Source: Fidelibacterota bacterium
GTDB taxonomy: Bacteria; Fidelibacterota; Marinisomatia; Marinisomatales; J089
Length of the DNA: 10,376 bases
Assembly: GCA_003695105.1 (NCBI GenBank)
Contig: RFIZ01000230.1
Location: 1 to 10,376 of the forward strand
Reading direction: 5' to 3'
The notes beneath the pieces were generated by a model. The model did no database searches. It was given only the letters and a program-made list of their open reading frames with translations, and had not been told where the DNA came from. Both the position numbers and the translations under genes were made by a program. The first letter of the stretch is position 1; each line of letters begins with the position of its first letter. Positions 1 through 6,600 of this stretch are shown one piece after another.

Positions 1-148
1 GAGTAAGAGTGGACCTATGCTGGAACCACTTTGCCGCCGCCCGGGCAGCGCTGCATTTTCCGGCTTCCGGGAATTCCTGGGCTGTCAACAGTCCCAGACC
101 CACGACAGCCATTCCCAGGATCCAAAGTCTTACAGAATGCTGCTTCAT
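1..148 (-). CDS. Exported protein of unknown family, N-terminal fragment (runs off left edge)
   Basis: Reading leftwards from an ATG at 148-146, the frame stays open for 49 codons to the window edge, so only the N-terminus is visible. It begins with a typical Sec signal peptide: basic start (MKQHSVR), a hydrophobic core (LWILGMAVVGLGLL) and a likely cleavage site at TAQ/EF around residue 24. The mature part starts EFPEAGKCSAARAAAKWF. The ATG lies 2 nt after the stop codon of the S46 peptidase gene (TGA at 153-151), so the two are almost certainly co-transcribed and probably translationally coupled. The product cannot be named from 49 residues. A short Cys-containing, Ala/Arg/Lys-rich segment after the signal peptide recalls secreted M1-type metallopeptidases of this bacterial group, which would suit the peptidase upstream, but that is a guess. 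The existence of the gene is well supported; its function is not. Confidence 0.75.
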   Translation of the reverse strand, partial: MKQHSVRLWILGMAVVGLGLLTAQEFPEAGKCSAARAAAKWFQHRSTLT

Positions 149-150
149 AG

Positions 151-2286
151 TCAGTACCCCAATTCGGTGAGAATGCGTTCGGCTCCGGCAAACTTTTGGG
201 TCACAAACAGCACATAGCGGATATCGACGGAAATGGTTCGTTCGAGGTTCTCATCGTAGCGCCAATCTGCCAGGAGGGCCTCATAATTCAAGTCGAAGGC
301 GATACCCACCAATTCACCCCAGGCATTCAGCACCGGACTGCCCGAATTGCCATTGGTGATGTCGCACTGATGGGTAAAAGCTACCGGCACGTCCTCAAGT
401 TCCGGATCGATCCAGTCGCCGAAGTCCTTTCGGGTCTCCAGGTCCCGCAGCGCGGGAGGCAGGTTGAAAGGTTCCACTCCCGTATCCTTTTCGATCACCC
501 CCTTCAGGGTGGTCTGAGGCTCATACCGAACGGCATCCCGGGGAGAATACCCGGCAACCCGTCCGTACGTGAATCGTAAAGTTCCGTTAGCGTCGGGATA
601 GATGGGCCTGCGGCGAAACTGTTCCACAGCGGAGATATATTGCTGACGCAGATCTTTCATTTCCGCATTCCAGGTTTCCGCCCAACGGCGATGTTCTTCC
701 AGTAGGGGATACAAGTGTAACGCCAACTGAAGGAGGGGATCCTCCGACTGTCGCAGATCCTCGGAAGAGGCCTGGTACCACGCCTGCACCAACGGCAGAG
801 AATCCAAAGTCGTATTCTCTACCAGATAGGCAGCCGCCTGCGCCGGAGTGCCCTGCTCCCGGATCAAATCATCCAACGGGGCGATCCGCATTCCGGTGGG
901 CAGACGCTGGGACTCCGTCAACACCCACGTCAACAAGGCTTCCTCCGCCGGTTCATAGTAACTGTAATAGGAATATCGGAGCCGTTCGACCCGTCGTTGT
1001 ACATCCTTTTCGTTGAAATCGGGATCCCGTTCAGCGACCGGTTTTTCCCGCTCCATCACCGTATAAACAATCCCGTTGGCGTTGGCAGCCAGCGTACCTC
1101 CCAACCAGCCAAACAAGTCCAGCACATGATCCCGTGGATCCCGCGCCGCCAGCGCTCGATAGTGTTCTTCCAGGGCCGGCAGCACATCGCCGTAGCGCTT
1201 GCGCCATTTGCGTCGCGATTGGAGAAAAGCGGTTAAGTCCTGTTCGAATTGTTGCTTTTCGGCCAAAAAGCCGGCTCGTTCCATGGCTTCCTGCATGCCC
1301 TGTGTTTTCTTGAGATAATTGGCCAGGCCTTTTTTTCGCCCCGCTACTTTCAATTCAGCGATATGATTCCCCATGGACACGGAATCCAGCAAGTCCATCA
1401 CCAGCCGGAACTCCCGCAGCGTTCGGGGATAGGCCCGTTCCAGATTGTAGCGGACGGCATAGGATGTCCGGTATCGATTGGTATGACCGGGATACCCCAG
1501 AATGAACGTCACATCGCCCGGATCCAAATCGTGGGTGGACATCTTCAGATAGGTTTGAGGATGATAGGGTACGTTGGCCGGATCATATTCCCGCCCCCGG
1601 CCTTCCGGAGTGGCATAGACCCGCAAGAAAGCAAAATCCCCCGAATGGCGGGGCCACATCCAGTTGTCGATTTCCGCCCCATAGTTACCGATGGCCAGCG
1701 GGGGCATGTACACAACTCGTACATCATCAAAACGGCGGTAGACAAACAACCAGTACTCACGTCCTGAATACATCCCGGCAATCCTGGCTTCGAGATCCTC
1801 CCCTTCCGATTCAACTTCTTCCCGTAGTGCCTGGATGTGGGCTTTGATCTGCCGCTCCCGATCTAGGGGACTCAAATTCCGCTCCAGTTGGTCCAGAACA
1901 CGATCCGTCACGTCTTCTGCCCGGAGTAGAATCCGGGCGGTGGTACCCGGAGCCGGCAACTCCTCCTCCCGGGTGGCAGCCAAAAAGCCGTTCGTCAGAT
2001 AATCTTTCCCCCGGGTGGAAGCCCGCTGGACAGCGCCATAGGCTACGTGATGATTGGTCAGCAACAAACCGTCCGGGGAAACGAATTCCGCCGTTCCGCC
2101 TCCCAGATTGACGATGGCATCCTTCAAGGATACCCCTTCCGGATTGTAAATATCCAAAGCTGTGATCTGGAATCCCTCTTCCTCTAACGGAAGCGAGGCA
2201 ATTTGGGTCGGTAACCATAAGCCTTCCTTGCCGAAAAGCCAGGAAAAGATGATCACAATTCCAATAGACGCAATACGACGCTGCAT
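151..2286 (-). CDS. S46 family dipeptidyl-peptidase (DPP7/DPP11-like), exported
   Basis: Serine exopeptidase that removes dipeptides from the N-termini of peptides, normally in the periplasm. The 711 residues match the family's usual length of roughly 700-720. Residues 1-19 form a signal peptide (MQRRIASIGIVIIFSWLFG), followed by the family's mature start (EGLWLP). The chymotrypsin-like triad is visible: His80 in LLLTNHHVAYG, Asp217 in WPRHSGDFAFLRVY and Ser648 in NGNSGSPVLN, with a helical domain between Asp and Ser (about 290-560). NYGAEIDNWMWPRH and SVDIRYVLFV are further family signatures. The position 18 residues after the catalytic Ser, Gly in DPP7 and Arg in DPP11, is Leu666 here, so substrate preference cannot be read across. 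The ATG is supported by AGAGGGG (2294-2300) 7 nt upstream and by the signal peptide. The next gene starts 2 nt downstream; a PEBP-family gene diverges upstream. Family assignment is very secure. Confidence 0.96.
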   Translation of the reverse strand: MQRRIASIGIVIIFSWLFGKEGLWLPTQIASLPLEEEGFQITALDIYNPEGVSLKDAIVNLGGGTAEFVSPDGLLLTNHHVAYGAVQRASTRGKDYLTNGFLAATREEELPAPGTTARILLRAEDVTDRVLDQLERNLSPLDRERQIKAHIQALREEVESEGEDLEARIAGMYSGREYWLFVYRRFDDVRVVYMPPLAIGNYGAEIDNWMWPRHSGDFAFLRVYATPEGRGREYDPANVPYHPQTYLKMSTHDLDPGDVTFILGYPGHTNRYRTSYAVRYNLERAYPRTLREFRLVMDLLDSVSMGNHIAELKVAGRKKGLANYLKKTQGMQEAMERAGFLAEKQQFEQDLTAFLQSRRKWRKRYGDVLPALEEHYRALAARDPRDHVLDLFGWLGGTLAANANGIVYTVMEREKPVAERDPDFNEKDVQRRVERLRYSYYSYYEPAEEALLTWVLTESQRLPTGMRIAPLDDLIREQGTPAQAAAYLVENTTLDSLPLVQAWYQASSEDLRQSEDPLLQLALHLYPLLEEHRRWAETWNAEMKDLRQQYISAVEQFRRRPIYPDANGTLRFTYGRVAGYSPRDAVRYEPQTTLKGVIEKDTGVEPFNLPPALRDLETRKDFGDWIDPELEDVPVAFTHQCDITNGNSGSPVLNAWGELVGIAFDLNYEALLADWRYDENLERTISVDIRYVLFVTQKFAGAERILTELGY

Positions 2287-2432
2287 GAGATGTCCCCTCT
2301 GTTAAGATGGAATTTACATCCAATTTCCCCCAAGCGTAAGCGCCACCTCCCCGGATTGGGGAGGATTCCTTTCCAATGTCATCCCACCGGCGACAGGCTT
2401 GACTATTACCCCAAATTGCCCTACGTTTTTGT
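2287..2432. promoter_or_regulatory. Divergent intergenic region between S46 peptidase and PEBP genes
   Basis: This gap must hold the promoters for both directions. For the plus strand, TTGACT (2399-2404) is followed after 17 nt by TACGTT (2422-2427). The -35 is good and the sigma70-type -10 is poor, but TACGTTTT also resembles the Bacteroidetes -7 element TAnnTTTG. If used, transcription would begin near 2434, which would exclude or make leaderless the ATG at 2433 and favour the downstream starts at 2451 or 2505. For the minus strand no convincing -35/-10 pair was found; TAAATT, reading leftwards near 2310-2320, is a weak -10 candidate. The hairpin at 2346-2364 is listed separately. Confidence 0.35.
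2346..2364. promoter_or_regulatory. GC-rich hairpin / inverted repeat in divergent promoter region
   Basis: Perfect 7-bp inverted repeat CCTCCCC / GGGGAGG with a 5-nt loop (GGATT). It lies about 60 nt upstream of the S46 start codon and about 70-90 nt upstream of the possible PEBP starts. No T-run follows on either side, so it does not look like an intrinsic terminator. It could be an operator or a 5' UTR structure of the peptidase transcript. The pairing is certain; the function is unknown. Confidence 0.4.
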
Positions 2433-2960
2433 ATGCATTTCTGGAAGATTATGGGAATCGTACTCCTTGTTGCCGTCGTTTCCCTCTCCGGAAAGGAGGA
2501 TGCCATGATTTTGCAATCACCCGCGTTCGATGATGGTCAACCCATTCCCACCGAATATTCCTGCGAAGGGAAGGACCGCTCACCTGAGCTCACCTGGAAG
2601 GATGTGCCTGCCGGCACCCGGTCTCTGGCCCTGACCTGTGTAGATCCCGACGCTCCCATGGGGGATTGGATCCATTGGATTGCCTGGAACATTTCGCCCT
2701 CCCAGTCCAGTCTTCCAGCCGGAATGGACCCGGTCGATCAAACCCGGTTTACACAGGGAACCAACAGTTGGGGCCGTACGGGATATGGGGGTCCCTGTCC
2801 TCCACCGGGCCATGGGACGCATCATTATTATTTTACGCTCTTTGCCCTGGATGTGGACACGCTCCACCTGGATTCCGGCGCCCGATTACCGGATCTACAG
2901 GCTCTTATGGAGGGTCATATCCTGGCCAAGGCCACCCTGATGGGCACCTATGAACGCTAA
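2433..2960 (+). CDS. YbhB/YbcL family (PEBP, Raf kinase inhibitor-like) protein, probably exported
   Basis: Phosphatidylethanolamine-binding-protein fold. Bacterial members are small single-domain proteins whose ligand and role are mostly unknown. The family motifs appear in order: SPAF (29-32), IPTEYSCEGKDRSPELTW (38-55), the anion-site DPDAP (71-75), HWIAWNI (81-87), the long GPCPPPGHGTHHYYF signature (120-134), FALD (137-140), and the C-terminal GHILAKATLMGTYER. Start choice is open. From ATG 2433 the protein has a basic n-region (MHFWK) and a hydrophobic core (IMGIVLLVAVVSLSG), a good signal peptide but with no Shine-Dalgarno sequence. ATG 2451 has only GGAAG close by. ATG 2505 (Met25) has AAAGGAGG 5 nt upstream and would give a cytoplasmic 151-residue protein starting right at the domain. 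I prefer 2433 because an in-frame signal peptide is unlikely by chance; both forms may be made. The 3' end overlaps a possible pcm start (ATG 2950). Confidence 0.85.
   Translation: MHFWKIMGIVLLVAVVSLSGKEDAMILQSPAFDDGQPIPTEYSCEGKDRSPELTWKDVPAGTRSLALTCVDPDAPMGDWIHWIAWNISPSQSSLPAGMDPVDQTRFTQGTNSWGRTGYGGPCPPPGHGTHHYYFTLFALDVDTLHLDSGARLPDLQALMEGHILAKATLMGTYER
2492..2499 (+). promoter_or_regulatory. Internal Shine-Dalgarno sequence for the short PEBP start
   Basis: AAAGGAGG, 5 nt before ATG 2505, is one of the two best ribosome-binding sites in the window. It lies inside the signal-peptide-encoding part of the longer reading frame (encoding GKEDA), and would initiate a form without signal peptide. 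Confidence 0.6.
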
Positions 2961-2972
2961 CGGCACCCCGGG

Positions 2973-3038
2973 GTAATTCTCTTTGCGCTGGTCCTGATCC
3001 TGGCGACGCAGTCTAGCGGTCAGACTCAGGAGGAATGG
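2973..3038 (+). other. In-frame hydrophobic leader upstream of pcm, cryptic signal peptide
   Basis: The 22 codons directly before the pcm ATG are open and in frame. They encode a textbook signal-peptide core and cleavage region: VILFALVLILATQSSGQTQ followed by EEW. No ATG, GTG or TTG exists in this frame between the PEBP stop (2958-2960) and 3039. An ATG at 2950-2952, overlapping the PEBP stop, reads M-N-A-N-G-T-P-G and then hits TAA (2974-2976). A -1 shift at C CCG GGG (2967-2973), or one extra base in the C4G4 run, joins it to the leader and gives an exported Pcm of about 239 residues. The leader is in the same frame as PEBP, separated from it by one TAA. Confidence 0.6.
3028..3033 (+). promoter_or_regulatory. 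Shine-Dalgarno sequence for the pcm ATG
   Basis: AGGAGG lies 5 nt before ATG 3039, the same spacing as the internal PEBP site. It supports translation of a cytoplasmic 209-residue Pcm regardless of the upstream leader. Confidence 0.65.
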
Positions 3039-3668
3039 ATGACAGCCCGGGAACGAATGCTGCGAAGGGATTTACAGGGACGCGGCATTACCAATCCGCG
3101 GGTCCTGGAGGCCTTTCGCACCGTGCCGCGACATCTCTTCGTCCAGCGGGAATTCCGACCGGAAGCATATGACGACCACCCCTTACCCATCGGACATGGG
3201 CAGACCATTTCCCAGCCTTACATCGTGGCGTACATGACCGAACTCCTGGACCCCCAGCCCACAGACACCGTCTTAGAGATCGGTACGGGTTCCGGGTACC
3301 AGGCCGCCATTCTCTCCACTCTTTGTTCCCGGGTGTATACCATCGAAATCATACCGGAGCTGGGAACGGCAGCTTCCCAACGGTTACAACGTTTGGGATA
3401 CAAGAACGTGGACGTCAAAATCGGCGACGGATACCAGGGATGGCCCGAAAAAGCACCGTTTCAAAAAATCATCCTCACGGCTGCGCCACCTGCGATTCCG
3501 GATACCCTCCTGGACCAGTTAGCTCCCGGCGGAAAAATGGTGGTGCCTGCGGGACCCCGTTACGGGGGGCAAACCCTGTGGTTGGTCACAAAAGATCGCC
3601 AGGGGAAGATCACCAAAAAACGAACCTTGCCGGTGGCCTTCGTCCCGATGGTACACCAGGATCGATAA
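3039..3668 (+). CDS. pcm: Protein-L-isoaspartate O-methyltransferase
   Basis: Transfers a methyl group from S-adenosylmethionine to isoaspartyl residues in aged proteins (EC 2.1.1.77), the first step in their repair. The 209 residues are typical of bacterial Pcm. Visible signatures: N-terminal ARERM...GI and RVLEAFRTVPRHLFV (21-35); the substrate-side loop IGHGQTISQPYIVAYM with the conserved Ser58; SAM motif I VLEIGTGSGYQAAIL (78-92); VYTIEI with acidic Glu103 (99-104); GDGYQGWPEKAPFQKI (129-144); and LAPGGKMVVPAG (161-172). The ATG has AGGAGG 5 nt upstream, but the frame upstream is open and encodes a signal-peptide-like leader (2973-3038), so an exported form is possible. It follows the PEBP gene by 78 nt and is probably in its operon. 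Its TAA is one base from the stop of the convergent giant gene. Function is secure; cellular location is not. Confidence 0.95.
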   Translation: MTARERMLRRDLQGRGITNPRVLEAFRTVPRHLFVQREFRPEAYDDHPLPIGHGQTISQPYIVAYMTELLDPQPTDTVLEIGTGSGYQAAILSTLCSRVYTIEIIPELGTAASQRLQRLGYKNVDVKIGDGYQGWPEKAPFQKIILTAAPPAIPDTLLDQLAPGGKMVVPAGPRYGGQTLWLVTKDRQGKITKKRTLPVAFVPMVHQDR

Positions 3669-3669
3669 T

Positions 3670-6600
3670 CTATTTCAACAGCATGATCTTCCGGACAGCC
3701 GACCAGGAAGAGGTCGTCATACTCACCAGATACATTCCGGAAGCCACTTCCCGACCTTCCTCATCCCGACCGTCCCATTGCACCCGGTGACGGCCGGCGA
3801 CTTCCTCTTGCTTCACCAGCGTCCGTACCGGCTTACCCTGCACATTATAGACGGTCAGTTGCACGTAGTCGTCCTGGGGCAGGTCATACCGAATTTGGGT
3901 CAGAGGGTTGAAGGGATTGGGATAGTTCGGCTGTAAGGCATAGTCCGCCGGGAGATCGGGCAAAGGTTGGATAACTTTCGAACCGATCACAGCCGGATAG
4001 TCCGCACCTTCATATCCGGCGCTGTGAATCTCCCAGCCCACCGGAACCGGGACATCCCGGGCCACGCGGAATCGGAATCGGAGCGCTGGTGGGGAGTCTG
4101 GATCCGGGTCCGGACGAAAATCCGCCAACAGAAAACGCAACTCCCCGGGGGCGGCGTGTTTCCAGGTGATCCATCCTTCCGGTACGGAAGACGTTACCAC
4201 ACCGTCGAAGGTCAGGGCTTCCGCCGGAAATTGCAGGACGCCCTCCACGGCGGCCACGGGCGGGAAATCATCCGCCGTCAACCACAGTTCGGTCACGTCC
4301 AGGGGGTCGCCCGGTTTTCGTTCCGGGTGATGAACCCCAAGATCGAATCCATTCCCGCCTGGTGAGGAGGAAGTCAGCAGTGGTTTGGTCAGCGTCCCGG
4401 TCTGAGAATCCCACCAGTTCCACATCAGTACAAACACCATCAAATCTTCAAAATCGATTCGGTGGTCCCAAAGGGGTTTGACATAGGGAACGGTTCCGTC
4501 GGCCGGTCCCAGATCACCCGCCGCCAGCCAGGATCCAATCCACCAGGCCCGCTGGAACCGGACTACATCCGGAAAATTGATCTGGCCATCCCGGTTGAAA
4601 TCGCCCAACGGCAGGATACGGGTGGAAACAGACAGGATATCGGCGGCACCGTCCGGGTCTCCGTTTCCGTTTCCGTCGAAAGGATTCCCCCATTGATCTT
4701 TCAGGGCCGGATTGAGGGTGACCGTAACCGAGTCCAAACTGGTCCAACCGCCCGTGTCCGGAAAGATGCCAACCGTGTAGCCACCAGGAGAAAGAGTCGT
4801 CACAAACCCCGATTCCTGATGCTGACGGGAGGAGACAACAATCCCACCGGCGATCGTCGTTGAATCCAAAGCATGGGTAAACTGTAATTGCAGGGTATCC
4901 GCCCAGCCGATTTCCGGAGGGATCTCCGCCGCCAGCAGTGGCAGAACCTGGTTGTCCACATGCAAAAAGGCGCCGTCGGCTACACTGGTTTCCCAGCCGT
5001 CGGAGGTGGTCAGAGAGAGGATTACAATGGTGTCCAGGTTGACCAAATCGAACTGGGTATACCAGGTAAAGGTACCGGTATAGGACGAACTGGAATAGGT
5101 GCGACCCGTGTCGGGTGATGTACAGGGATAAGGGGTTTCATCTCCCCCGGGAAAGAGATAGGTAGCCTGAACGGTGTGTAGATCCCCCGTCGTGTCCACG
5201 ATCGTGAAGGGTATGATGAATTCATTACTGACGGTCTGGTAGTCCCAAACATTTTGGATATGAATTTCACCCACATAATTATCCACCCGAAGCGGGCCTA
5301 CGATCGAATACCGTGCCACATCCTGAGGATCCAGTGCGCTCCGAAACCAGACCGGATAGCGATCGACGTCATGGAGATTCCCCTGACTAACCCAGGTGAC
5401 GGGGATGGAATCGGAATAGCCTCCCGTCCCGGTGGGATCCAATACCGTTGCCGGAGTCCAGGAAGCTCCATCGAGGGAATAGTCAAACTGGAAATCGGAA
5501 AATTGCACCTGCAGGGAGGAATCCACCCGGATAGTGAACGGAATCATCCCATGGTATTCTCCCTCCAGAGTATCCATTGTGACCAGGGGAGTCACGTCGG
5601 GCTGGACCAGATGGAGATTGATCCACTGGTGGTCCATGAGCTGACCGTCGGAAACGAACACGTGCACGACCGTGTCGGAATTCAGGAGAGTGGGCAGACC
5701 AAAAATACTGTCCGCCGCTGACGACAACCAGCTGGGCAAAACCGGATACTGAAAGGTCAGGGTGGAATCCTCCACATCGTAGGCCTGGATATGATAGGAA
5801 AAGAATTGATTATACACCACCTCCAGGGTGTCCGGGTTGGTCAGGACCGGGGGATCATTAACGGGATTCACATGGATGTAGACGGTCCACTGAACCACCA
5901 GCGTATCATCCGTCAGCCTGACGAAAAAGGAGGTATTGGTATCCCCTTCCCGCGGTGTGCCCTCCAGAGTATCTCCGTGGACCGTAGCCCAGGGAGGATG
6001 ATTGTACAGCACCACATCCACCGGTTGGTGCTCCGGGTCCTGCCAGGTAGCGACATAGATATAATGAATGTCCTCCGTAGCATAGGTTTCGGTGGGCGAT
6101 GTCAGAACCGGTGGATCGTTCACCGGAATGACCTGGAGCCACACCAGGAGGGTGTCCGTCAAATCTCCGTCCGAAACGACCAGGACCGCCGTGATATCAC
6201 TATCCCCTTCTTCCGGTGTGCCGAACAGTGTGTCGTGACTAACCCATGCCCAGGGAGGGGCCTGCCACAGGGACCAGAACAAAGTGCTGTCATCCGGATC
6301 GATGGCCGCCAGTTGAAAGGTATCGGGAATATGTTCAGTAAAAGTAAAGGTGGCCGGAGAGGTAATCCGGGGCGGATCGTTGACGGGTTGAACCGTCAGC
6401 GCGATTTCCACCGAATCACTGATGTCACCGTCCGTAAAGTGCAGGGCGAAGACCGTATCCAGGTCCCCTTCCCGCGGTGTGCCCACCAGACTGTCTGTCT
6501 CAAAGGACAGCCACTGCGGTCCATAGGCATAGGAAAAAGTGATAGTACTGTCTTCGGGATCGGCAGCCCGGGGATAATAGACAAACGGGATATCTTCGGT

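Noticed and set aside
17..217. 66-codon open frame on the plus strand
   Set aside because: Opposite the end of the S46 gene and the start of the exported-protein fragment, both of which have better support.
1811..2506. 231-codon open frame on the minus strand
   Set aside because: Overlaps the N-terminal half of the S46 gene in another frame and crosses the divergent intergenic region; the S46 frame has clear catalytic motifs and a signal peptide.
2958..2960. Readthrough of the PEBP stop to make a PEBP-Pcm fusion
   Set aside because: PEBP, leader and Pcm are in one frame separated by a single TAA, but TAA is the least leaky stop and both domains are normally separate proteins; the overlapping ATG at 2950 offers a simpler route.
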